From assembly GCF_004210215.2 (NCBI RefSeq), contig NZ_CP067394.1, positions 3,038,001-3,102,000 on the forward strand: a stretch of 64,000 nucleotides of DNA, in the 5' to 3' direction. The first letter of the stretch is position 1. Each line of letters opens with the position of its first letter. The position numbers and the translations under genes are program-made. Shown here piece by piece: positions 8,927 to 15,640 of this stretch. This DNA comes from Cryobacterium sp. SO1. Its GTDB lineage: Bacteria > Actinomycetota > Actinomycetes > Actinomycetales > Microbacteriaceae. The notes under the pieces were generated by a model. That model saw nothing but the letters and a program-made list of their open reading frames with translations, searched no databases and was not told the origin of the DNA.

Positions 8927-9005
8927 GACACGGGCTCCTTTGCTTGCGGGCTTCGGCCCATCCGCCGACCCTCAGCTCGACCGTGAGCCCCTTACCCGGC
9001 CCACT

Positions 9006-9809
9006 CTAGCCACTCGGCTCGCTTCCCATAAGGGCGGCAACGGCCTCCGGGCCGCGAATCATGACGAGCATGGCCAGGACCTCGTCGACGAGGCCGGCGG
9101 TGACCCCGGCGCAGACGATGCTGTGTGGCCCGAGCTTCTCCAGGCCGTCCGCGCGCACCCGGATCACCGCCCAGCCGACCTCCTCCAGGGCCGCGTCCTT
9201 CTCCCGGTCTGAGGCCTCCTTGAGGCCGCGGTGCGAGGTCTTGTCGCGCCCGGGCGAGTCGTATTCGATGGCCACCCTGAGGGCGGGGATGATGATGTCC
9301 GGCCACACCTCCGGCTTGCCGTAGAAGGTGCGGTTGATGCGAATCGCATTCACCCGGTGCGGTAGCCGGATGTGTTCGCCCAGCAGCATCCGCAGCTTCT
9401 GTTCGGCCCGGGAGGTGCGTGTCTTCAGCCCGGGCTTCATGAACGGCACACCGCCCTCTCCGCGCGCCGCGGGTGCCTGGGCGTTCTTCCGGCACTTGGG
9501 GCAGCCCGGCCCGGTGAGGGTCTCCCGCACGCTGGCCTGGTACCTGGAGTGCCCCCGGCTGCAGATCCACTCGTACTCGACGCCGATGCGGGTCTCCCGT
9601 GCCAGAGCGGCCCGACCGGCCGGCGCCACCCGGCGCAGCAGCTGCTCCCGGCTGCGGGCGGTCTCGGCCAGCAGCATGCACAGCGGGCAGTCCTGGCGCA
9701 GGGTGACGCGCGCCTCGGCCGCATCCGCGCCGTGCCCGCAGCGGAACCGCACGGCGACGCCCGCGGTGTGGCTACGTCCCGCCGTATCCGAGTCCTCGTC
9801 CAATCGCAT
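9006..9809 (-). CDS. Zinc-ribbon protein with Vsr/PD-(D/E)XK-like nuclease domain
   Basis: About 267 aa. Two zinc-ribbon-like parts come first: CGHG paired with CPLC, and CSRGH paired with CPKC. The C-terminal half looks like a very-short-patch/DUF559-type nuclease fold: EQKLRMLLGEHIRLPHRVN, PDIIIPALRVAIEYDSPGRD (candidate Asp and Glu), then REKDAALEEVGWAVIRVRAD. The ATG at 9809 is a choice without a clear ribosome site; upstream in-frame sequence is not protein-like. It stands alone without a methyltransferase, so restriction is unlikely. A DNA-processing or repair role is inferred only from the fold. Confidence 0.7.
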   Translation of the reverse strand: MRLDEDSDTAGRSHTAGVAVRFRCGHGADAAEARVTLRQDCPLCMLLAETARSREQLLRRVAPAGRAALARETRIGVEYEWICSRGHSRYQASVRETLTGPGCPKCRKNAQAPAARGEGGVPFMKPGLKTRTSRAEQKLRMLLGEHIRLPHRVNAIRINRTFYGKPEVWPDIIIPALRVAIEYDSPGRDKTSHRGLKEASDREKDAALEEVGWAVIRVRADGLEKLGPHSIVCAGVTAGLVDEVLAMLVMIRGPEAVAALMGSEPSG

Positions 9810-9895
9810 CCGCCTGTCGCCGCCTGAACCCTCGAAATCGAGGTGCCACCACGGTAACCACGACCGCCGACACAAACGCCGGGCTGCGCATTGAG

Positions 9896-9944
9896 TTGCA
9901 GACTTCCGGCCTTCGTTTTGTCGGGGAAGGCAGGAAGTCCGCAA
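9896..9944. repeat. Intergenic inverted repeat
   Basis: The 18-nt arm TTGCAGACTTCCGGCCTT (9896-9913) pairs with 9927-9944, whose reverse complement is TTGCGGACTTCCTGCCTT, a 16 of 18 match. It lies between two minus-strand genes and lacks a U-run. Confidence 0.7.
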
Positions 9945-9964
9945 TTGGACGCGCGGAGGGCGGC

Positions 9965-10378
9965 TCAGGCGCCGGTGTGCGCCTCGATGACCGCGCGCAT
10001 CCGCGGCAGGGCGTACTGGTCGGCGATCTGGATGCCGGAGTGGCTGCCGAGATCGGGGTCGGCGCCGGCCTCGAGCAGGTCGAGCAGGATCGCTTCGTTG
10101 CCCCGGAACACGGCGCAGGCCAGCGCCGTCTGCCCCATGCCGTTCACCACGGCGGTGTCGGCGCCGCGGCCCAGCAGGTTTTGCACGGTCTCCCGGTGCT
10201 GCCCGTACACGGCCACGACCAGCAGGCTGTCGCCGCGGCCGTTGACCAGGTCAAGGGGCACGCCGGCGTCGAGCATCTCGGCCAGCGGGCCGGTGCGGCC
10301 GTCTCTGGCCAGCTCGAAGACACCCTCGACAACGGCAGCGGGCGTCTCGGCCACCGGCTGGTCCTGGTGAGCTGTCAT
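9965..10378 (-). CDS. Ankyrin-repeat protein
   Basis: A 137-aa soluble protein made of about three ankyrin repeats: FELARDGRTGPLAEMLDAGV, NGRGDSLLVVAVYGQHRETV plus QNLLGRGAD, and NGMGQTALACAVFRGNEAIL plus DLLEAGADP. ATG 10378 has GGAGA about 6 nt upstream; in-frame sequence before it is not conserved-looking. Such proteins mediate protein-protein contacts; no partner gene is evident next to it. The single tRNA and a terminator lie directly upstream. Confidence 0.85.
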   Translation of the reverse strand: MTAHQDQPVAETPAAVVEGVFELARDGRTGPLAEMLDAGVPLDLVNGRGDSLLVVAVYGQHRETVQNLLGRGADTAVVNGMGQTALACAVFRGNEAILLDLLEAGADPDLGSHSGIQIADQYALPRMRAVIEAHTGA

Positions 10379-10501
10379 TGTCGTCTCCGCTTGTTTAGAA
10401 CATTGGACCCGCCAGGCTCCGCAGCCTGCCCGCCCCGGCAATGCCCCCAATCCTAACCAACCGCTCCGGCCCACCTGCCGTGGGCCGCCCCGCCGGGCGG
10501 G

Positions 10502-10524
10502 GTGCACAACTCCTGCAGAATCTC
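10502..10524. repeat. Single arm of the ACTCCTGCAG palindrome family
   Basis: TGCACAACTCCTGCAGAATC matches the arms of the palindromes at 15029-15122 and 31645-31740. No convincing second arm is present nearby, so this copy looks decayed. Confidence 0.6.
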
Positions 10525-10548
10525 CGCGGTCGGGTGCGGGTGCAACGC

Positions 10549-10582
10549 AGAAGGACCGCAGCCCGGCGGCCGCGGTCCTTCT
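10549..10582 (-). terminator. Terminator after tRNA-Ala
   Basis: AGAAGGACCGC (10549-10559) pairs with GCGGTCCTTCT (10572-10582), an 11-bp perfect stem. It begins 8 nt after the 3' end of the minus-strand tRNA gene. The short pyrimidine tail is part of the stem. Confidence 0.75.
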
Positions 10583-10589
10583 GATTCAG

Positions 10590-10665
10590 TGGTGGAGCTA
10601 AGGAGATTCGAACTCCTGACCTTCTCATTGCGAACGAGACGCGCTACCAACTGCGCCATAGCCCC
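10590..10665 (-). tRNA. tRNA-Ala(CGC)
   Basis: On the minus strand the acceptor 5' side is GGGGCTA and the 3' side TAGCTCC, followed by A and an encoded CCA. The D arm is GCGC-AGTTGGTA-GCGC, and the anticodon loop is TTCGCAA, giving anticodon CGC for alanine codon GCG. The T arm is CAGGAGTTCGAATCTCCTT. All arms fold without strain. Confidence 0.95.
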
Positions 10666-10721
10666 AGACTGCGTACTTACGTTATCACGCGAGCGCGAGC
10701 CGTCCGAACCGTTCGCGTCCG

Positions 10722-11744
10722 TCAGCCGACGGCGCGGCGGCGGCGCAGCACGTCGTCGAGATCGGTCATGCCGGGTTCGGTGTCGCCGATGATGCCCATG
10801 TTCGCGAACCGGCTCGGCGCCGCCTGCGGGGCGGCCTTCGCGGCGGTCGCGGCGGTGGCGGCCGCGGCGGTGGCGGCCGCGGCGCGGGCGACGACGGGGC
10901 GGGTGATCGGGGTGACCTCTGACGGGGCGATGGCCTCCGCCATGGCCAGGGCGCGGCGCTGCAGCTCCGCTTCGGCGGCGGCCTGGCGCAGCTGGGCGGC
11001 GGCATCCACCGACGCCATCGCGGCCTGGGCGATCGAGCCCGGAGACAGGTGCAGGGGCTTGGGCAGTGGCTGCGGGGTCCACGGGCTGGGCTGGGCGACG
11101 GGGACCTCGGCGACGAAGTTCACGGGTTCAAAGCGCTGGCCGCGGGCACCGACGGGCGCTCGGCGGCCGGCGGCCGCGTCGGCATCCGTTGCGGCGCGCG
11201 GGGAGCGGGCAGATCGGCTCACCGCGGCCAGACGACCGAGGGTGGCGACGGCGGTCACCGCGGTCACCAGTCCGCCGGCCAGAAGCGTCCACACGCCCGA
11301 GGAGAGCATGGTGGCGCCCACCACGGTGAACACCAGGCCGATGAGCAGCAGCAGCGAGCTCAGTGCACGCATGGTGCGCAACCGTGTGGCCTTACCGGCC
11401 GGAGTGAGGGCCTTGGGGCGGGCGGCGGCGGCGCGCAGCACGGCGGCGCGGCGGGCGGCAGCGGCCGCGTCGCCGGCGGCCTTCGAGGCGATCCGGGCGT
11501 CTTCCTCGGCCTGGGCGAGGAGTTTGCGTTGGGCGGACACTCCGCGTGCGTTGGTTTCCACGCGTACCTCCTGGGGGATTTCCGACGTCTCGGCCAGGAT
11601 GCGCAGGGTCTGCTGCAGGCGCACGGCGTTGCGTTCGGTGGCGAGGTATTGTCGTCGTCTCGCCCATGTCGGCATGAGGTACGTCACCCAGAGCGCGGCG
11701 GCAACGGCCACCATCACTCCCCCACCCAGGACTTCGCTACTCAT
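10722..11744 (-). CDS. Membrane protein of unknown function, Ala-rich tail
   Basis: A 340-aa protein with a first transmembrane helix at residues 5-22 (GGVMVAVAAALWVTYLMP), a charged helical stretch (QAEEDARIASKAAGDAAAAA), two more transmembrane helices near 128-175 and a long Ala/Pro-rich cytoplasmic tail that ends in the basic DDVLRRRRAVG. The start is ATG 11744 with TACGTT ending 7 nt upstream, so translation may be leaderless. The family occurs in Microbacteriaceae upstream of acetyltransferase and galU genes but has no known role. Confidence 0.75.
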   Translation of the reverse strand: MSSEVLGGGVMVAVAAALWVTYLMPTWARRRQYLATERNAVRLQQTLRILAETSEIPQEVRVETNARGVSAQRKLLAQAEEDARIASKAAGDAAAAARRAAVLRAAAARPKALTPAGKATRLRTMRALSSLLLLIGLVFTVVGATMLSSGVWTLLAGGLVTAVTAVATLGRLAAVSRSARSPRAATDADAAAGRRAPVGARGQRFEPVNFVAEVPVAQPSPWTPQPLPKPLHLSPGSIAQAAMASVDAAAQLRQAAAEAELQRRALAMAEAIAPSEVTPITRPVVARAAAATAAAATAATAAKAAPQAAPSRFANMGIIGDTEPGMTDLDDVLRRRRAVG

Positions 11745-11798
11745 GCTCCCTAACGTAGGAGTCCGGGGACCATCCGTGCCTGATTACCGGGGGGTGTG

Positions 11799-12458
11799 TC
11801 ACTTGTCGGCCACCTGCAACGGATGCGCCGCGGCGGCCCGGTCGTACTCGTTCACGGTGGCGTTGGCCGTCGGCACCTCGCCATCCTGCCAGCGGCGCAG
11901 CACGCCCGTGCGCACCTCCTCGGCCACCAGCCCGAACGCGAAGTGGTCGCGCCAGGCGCCGTTGATGTGGATGAAGCGGCGGCGCAGCCCCTCATAGCGG
12001 AAGCCGAGCTTCTCGACCACCCGCAGTGACGGCGCGTTCTCCGGCCGGATGCAGATCTCCATCCGGTGCAGGCCGAGCTGGGCGAAGCAGTAGTCGGTCG
12101 CCAGGGCCACCGCGATCGGGGTGATCGAGCGGCCGGCGAATTCCTCGCCGACCCAGTAGCCGATGGATGCGCTGGAGAGCGACCCCCAGGTGATCGACGA
12201 CACGTTCAGCTGGCCGGCCAGCTCACCGTTGTACTCCACCAGGAACGGGAGCCCGCTGCCCGTGCGCGAGTGTGCGAGCAGGCTGCGGATGCTGGCCCGG
12301 GTGTCGAACGACATCGGGGCGTACGGACTGGTGGCCTCCCAGGTGCGCAACCACGACCGGTTGGCCATCAGTTGACGCTCGAGGGCCCTGGCGTCGCGCA
12401 ACCGGATCGGGCGCAGCGTCACTGCGCCCTCACGGAGGGTAGGTATCGCGGTCGGCAC
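11799..12458 (-). CDS. RimJ/RimL-type N-acetyltransferase
   Basis: A 219-aa GNAT-fold acetyltransferase that transfers acetyl from acetyl-CoA, in this subfamily usually to N-terminal amino groups of ribosomal proteins. It opens with VTLRPIRLRDARALERQLMA. The acetyl-CoA loop is in VGEEFAGRSITPIAVALATD, and the C-terminal signature RRRFIHINGAWRDHFAFGL is typical of RimJ. The start is GTG 12458; no clear ribosome site is visible. It lies between a membrane protein and galU on the same strand. The true substrate is not known. Confidence 0.85.
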   Translation of the reverse strand: MPTAIPTLREGAVTLRPIRLRDARALERQLMANRSWLRTWEATSPYAPMSFDTRASIRSLLAHSRTGSGLPFLVEYNGELAGQLNVSSITWGSLSSASIGYWVGEEFAGRSITPIAVALATDYCFAQLGLHRMEICIRPENAPSLRVVEKLGFRYEGLRRRFIHINGAWRDHFAFGLVAEEVRTGVLRRWQDGEVPTANATVNEYDRAAAAHPLQVADK

Positions 12459-12521
12459 GATGAGCCTGTCTACTTGGGGGCCGAAGCCCGATGATGATGC
12501 GCAGCTTAGCCCCCGGCTGTC

Positions 12522-13415
12522 CTACTCGAGAGCGGAGGTGAACTCCTTCAACCAGGGGCGCAGTTCCGCACCGAGGTCGTCCCGGTCCACGGCCAGCTGG
12601 ATGATGGCCTTGATGTAGTCGAGCCGGTCACCGGTGTCGTAGCGGCGGCCGCGGAAGATGACGCCGTAGACGCCGCCCGTGGTCTCGGGGTTGACGGCCA
12701 TCTCCTGCAGGGCGTCGGTGAGCTGGATCTCATTGCCCTTGCCCGGCTTGGTGTGCTCGAGCACGTCGAACACCTCGGGGCGCAGCACGTAGCGGCCGAT
12801 GATGGCCAGGTTCGACGGCGCATCCTCTGCCGCGGGCTTCTCGACCAGGCCGGTGATGCGCACCACGTCGGGGTCGTCGGTCTTTTCGATCGCGGCGGCA
12901 CCGTAGAGGTGGATCTGCGACGGGTCGACCTCGAGCAGCGCGACGACGCTCGTGTTGCGGCCGATCTGTTCGGCGAGCATCTTGTCGAGCAGCGGGTCGC
13001 GGGCGTCGATGATGTCGTCACCGAGCAGCACCGCGAACGGCTCGTTGCCCACGTGCATCTTGGCGCGGAGCACCGCGTGGCCCAGGCCCAGCGGGTCACC
13101 CTGACGCACGTAGTGCATGTCGGCGAGGTCGGTGGACTCGTTGACCTTGGCCAGGCGGTCGCGGTCACCCTTCTGGATGAGCACCGCTTCGAGCTCGGTG
13201 ACCCGGTCGAAGTGGTTCTCCAGGGCGTTTTTGTTGCGGCCGGTGATCATCAGCACGTCGGTCAGCCCGGCGGCAACGGCCTCTTCGACGACGTACTGGA
13301 TGGCGGGCTTGTCGACGACCGGCAGCATTTCTTTGGGCATCGCCTTGGTTGCCGGCAGAAACCGGGTTCCCATACCGGCGGCGGGAATAACGGCCTTTGT
13401 AATGTGAGTAACCAT
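12522..13415 (-). CDS. galU: UTP--glucose-1-phosphate uridylyltransferase
   Basis: A 297-aa nucleotidyltransferase making UDP-glucose from UTP and glucose-1-phosphate for cell-wall glycan and trehalose synthesis. It has the family start VIPAAGMGTRFLPATKAMPK, the DKPAIQYVVEEAVAAG segment, LGDDIIDARDPLLDKM and GRRYDTGDRLDYIKA. Length is normal. ATG 13415 lies 6 nt after TAACCT on the minus strand, indicating a leaderless start. It diverges from the 5-formyl-THF cyclo-ligase gene. Confidence 0.95.
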   Translation of the reverse strand: MVTHITKAVIPAAGMGTRFLPATKAMPKEMLPVVDKPAIQYVVEEAVAAGLTDVLMITGRNKNALENHFDRVTELEAVLIQKGDRDRLAKVNESTDLADMHYVRQGDPLGLGHAVLRAKMHVGNEPFAVLLGDDIIDARDPLLDKMLAEQIGRNTSVVALLEVDPSQIHLYGAAAIEKTDDPDVVRITGLVEKPAAEDAPSNLAIIGRYVLRPEVFDVLEHTKPGKGNEIQLTDALQEMAVNPETTGGVYGVIFRGRRYDTGDRLDYIKAIIQLAVDRDDLGAELRPWLKEFTSALE

Positions 13416-13466
13416 GGCATTAGGTTAGCGGCAACCTGTATTGGTTACGCACCTAGGATGACTTGT
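13416..13466. promoter_or_regulatory. Divergent leaderless promoters of galU and 5-FCL
   Basis: In only 51 nt both genes have a -10 hexamer at leaderless distance: TAACCT 6 nt before galU on the minus strand, and TAGGAT (13454-13459) 7 nt before the cyclo-ligase ATG. The -35 regions must overlap, so the two promoters may interfere. Confidence 0.65.
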
Positions 13467-14045
13467 ATGGATTCTGACATCGAGCACCGCAAGCGGGCGC
13501 TCCGCGCAGACCTCCGGGAGCGCCGCCACACCATGACCGCCGCAGAGCGTGAAGCCGCCACCGCGGGGTTCACCGAGAACCTGCAGAGCATCGTCACCGA
13601 TCTCTCGGCGCGGTCGATCACCTGCTACCTCTCCAGCCCGACCGAGCCGAACACCCGGCCGTTCGTCAACTGGGCCGAGGCCAGAGGCATCCGGGTGCTG
13701 TTCCCGGTCTCCCGTGACGACGGGCTGCTGGACTGGACCGTCGGCGAGGAGGAGACCGAAGTGCCGGGCCTGTCCGGAGCCCCCGAGCCCCAGGGCGAGC
13801 TGCTCGGCCCGATCGCGATCAACGACGTCGACCTGATCATCGTGCCCGCCGCCGCGATCGACATGACCGGGCTGCGGATGGGCTGGGGTCGCGGCTATTT
13901 CGACAAGACCCTCGGCTCGATGGAGAAGTGCCCGCCGGTGTACGCCGTCGTGTACGACAATGAATACGTCGACGAGGTTCCCCGCGAGGTGCACGATCAG
14001 CCGGTGAACGGCCTCGTCACCCCCACGCGCATCGTCGTCTTCTAG
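13467..14045 (+). CDS. 5-formyltetrahydrofolate cyclo-ligase
   Basis: A 192-aa enzyme converting 5-formyl-THF to 5,10-methenyl-THF with ATP. The N-terminal KRALRADLRERRHTM, the substrate loop YLSSPTEPNTRPFV and the ATP-site motif MGWGRGYFDKTLG are characteristic, followed by YAVVYDNEYVDEVPREVHDQ. ATG 13467 is chosen over a much longer reading frame because homology starts there and TAGGAT precedes it at leaderless distance. It is followed 59 nt later by the fmdB-like gene. Confidence 0.93.
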   Translation: MDSDIEHRKRALRADLRERRHTMTAAEREAATAGFTENLQSIVTDLSARSITCYLSSPTEPNTRPFVNWAEARGIRVLFPVSRDDGLLDWTVGEEETEVPGLSGAPEPQGELLGPIAINDVDLIIVPAAAIDMTGLRMGWGRGYFDKTLGSMEKCPPVYAVVYDNEYVDEVPREVHDQPVNGLVTPTRIVVF

Positions 14046-14104
14046 ACTTTCCCGACCGGCACCTGCCGGTCAGAGCCCCGAACACCACAAACCGAAAAGA
14101 CGCA

Positions 14105-14482
14105 GTGCCTACCTATTCTTACCGTTGCACCGAGTGCGACACCGCCTTCGATATTCAGCAGGCGTTCACCGACAATACACTCACGGAATGTCCCACCTGC
14201 GGCGGCAAGCTGCGCAAGGTCTTCTCATCGATCGGCGTGAGTTTCACCGGCTCCGGCTTCTACCGCAACGACTCGCGTGCCGAGTCCAGCGGCAAGTCGT
14301 CGCTCTCGGCCGAGAAGGCCTCCACGAAGGCGGACTCGTCCTCGTCCGAGTCGTCGTCGCCGTCCAAGCCTGCCGAGAAGAGCAGCTCGCCCGCCCCGTC
14401 GACCGGGGGCTCGTCCTCGAGCGGCTCCGGTTCGTCGTCCGGTTCCAGCTCGACGCCCACGCCGGCGCCGAAGGCGTCCTGA
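14105..14482 (+). CDS. FmdB-family zinc-ribbon protein
   Basis: A 125-aa protein. Residues 1-55 are the FmdB zinc ribbon: MPTYSYRCTECDTAFD with CTEC, and ECPTCGGKLRKVFSSIGVSF with CPTC. The remainder is a low-complexity Ser/Lys/Ala/Pro tail, common in actinobacterial members. Start GTG 14105. The family is thought to be regulatory, with no proven biochemical role. In actinobacteria it commonly lies between the cyclo-ligase and mscL, as here. Confidence 0.9.
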   Translation: MPTYSYRCTECDTAFDIQQAFTDNTLTECPTCGGKLRKVFSSIGVSFTGSGFYRNDSRAESSGKSSLSAEKASTKADSSSSESSSPSKPAEKSSSPAPSTGGSSSSGSGSSSGSSSTPTPAPKAS

Positions 14483-14528
14483 CCTGCACCTCGCCTCGTA
14501 CCAACATCGCACCAGAAAGCATCCAGCC

Positions 14529-15014
14529 ATGATCAACGGTTTCAAAGAATTCATCATGCGCGGCAACGTCATCGAACTGGCCGTCGCCGTCGTCATCGGT
14601 GCCGCTTTCACCGGCCTGGTCAACGCCATCGTCGCGGGAATCTTCAATCCCCTGATCGCGGCGATCTTCAACGCCGACAGCCTGGCGAAGTCGATGGTCG
14701 TCCCGTTCTTCTCCGGTGAGCTCTCGTTCGGCCTGGTGCTCGCGGCGCTCATCCAGTTCCTCCTGGTGGCCGCCGTGGTGTACTTCGCGTTCGTGATGCC
14801 GCTGAACACGCTGAAGGAGAACCAGGCCCGCCGCCGTCAGGCCGGTGTGCCGCTTGACCCGATGAAGCACCCGGTCACCGACCTGGACCTGCTCACCGAG
14901 ATCCGCGACCTGCTCGCCGTGCAGAGCGGCGCCGCCGCTCCCGTTGCCGCGACGGATGCCCCCGCCCCGTTTGCTGCGCCGGCCGGGTCCGAAAGCCCCA
15001 AGCACACCCTCTAG
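14529..15014 (+). CDS. mscL: Large-conductance mechanosensitive channel
   Basis: A 161-aa inner-membrane channel that opens under membrane tension to release solutes during osmotic downshock. The conserved N-terminus MINGFKEFIMRGNVIELAVA includes the amphipathic S1 helix and the start of TM1 (VVIGAAFTGLVNAIVAGIF), and TM2 is LIQFLLVAAVVYFAFVMPLN. The C-terminal helix has the charged cluster KENQARRRQ, then an Ala/Pro-rich tail longer than in E. coli MscL. It follows the fmdB-like gene by 46 nt. Confidence 0.95.
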   Translation: MINGFKEFIMRGNVIELAVAVVIGAAFTGLVNAIVAGIFNPLIAAIFNADSLAKSMVVPFFSGELSFGLVLAALIQFLLVAAVVYFAFVMPLNTLKENQARRRQAGVPLDPMKHPVTDLDLLTEIRDLLAVQSGAAAPVAATDAPAPFAAPAGSESPKHTL

Positions 15015-15028
15015 ACCCCGCCACGGGA

Positions 15029-15122
15029 TGCATAACTCCTGCAGAATTCCGGCGCCGAGTTGCGCTCCCGCGTGATTGCGGCATCCGCCGCCCGTCGTGA
15101 CGGGAATTGCAGGAGTTGTGCA
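15029..15122. repeat. Long palindrome, ACTCCTGCAG family
   Basis: Arm TGCATAACTCCTGCAGAATT (15029-15048) pairs with 15102-15122, whose reverse complement reads TGCACAACTCCTGCAATTCC. The loop is about 50 nt. It lies between convergent mscL and the helicase. Related arms are at 10502 and 31645. Confidence 0.75.
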
Positions 15123-15168
15123 ACCGGCCGGCCGTGCGGGCCGGCGCGGCACCTGCGAGGGAAGACCT

Positions 15169-15300
15169 GCCGAGATGACAGTTGAGGCCACTTGCGCGGT
15201 GCCACACCGGTCCCAACTGCCCCCTCGCCGTCACGGGCATCGCCGAGATGACAGTTGAGGCCACTCACGGGCTCACACACCGGCCCCAACTGCCTTCTCG
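15169..15300. repeat. Two tandem copies of an inverted-repeat unit
   Basis: A 24-nt sequence beginning GCCGAGATGACAGTTGAGGC occurs at 15169-15192 and again exactly at 15242-15265, a period of 73 nt. Each copy is followed by a partly complementary arm containing CCAACTGC (15212-15219 region and 15286-15293 region), so each unit can fold. No gene is seen in 15015-15351. Confidence 0.75.
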
Positions 15301-15351
15301 CGCTCGGGCGGCTCGAGGCGGCGCGGTCACACGCGGGGCTGACGGGAGCTG

Positions 15352-15640
15352 CTACCAGTGCGGCGGTTTGTCCTGGCGCAGGCGGGCGTCATTCGCGCTT
15401 GTGGAGGAGCCGTCCCCAGAGGTCTGGCCTCCCTTTTCGCGGGACGGCGGTTCCGGGCTGGTGTCCGTGTCCGGCGCGGGCGTCAGCCGGGCCCGGCGGG
15501 CGCCGGCCGACCTGACCACCGACTGACGCGGCACCGCGGTGTCAGCGGATGCCGCGGTGACGGCCGCGCCATCGGGCGCAGCCGCCGCGTCAGACCCGGC
15601 AGCCGGGTCAGGCACGGTGAGCCGGACCGTCCGACCCTTC
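15352..15640 (-). other. Probable C-terminal tail of the helicase in another frame
   Basis: Past the frame-1 stop at 15608, a second frame continues to a stop at 15352. It encodes an Ala/Pro/Ser-rich linker that ends TSANDARLRQDKPPHW, much like the usual C-terminal ending of this helicase family in Microbacteriaceae as I remember it. Codon third-position GC stays high. A one-base frameshift between about 15611 and 15680, real or a sequencing error, would join it to the gene at 15608. Confidence 0.5.

Noticed and set aside
15169..15300. CRISPR-like repeat
   Set aside because: Only two repeat units, which are themselves arms of inverted repeats, and no cas genes in the window.
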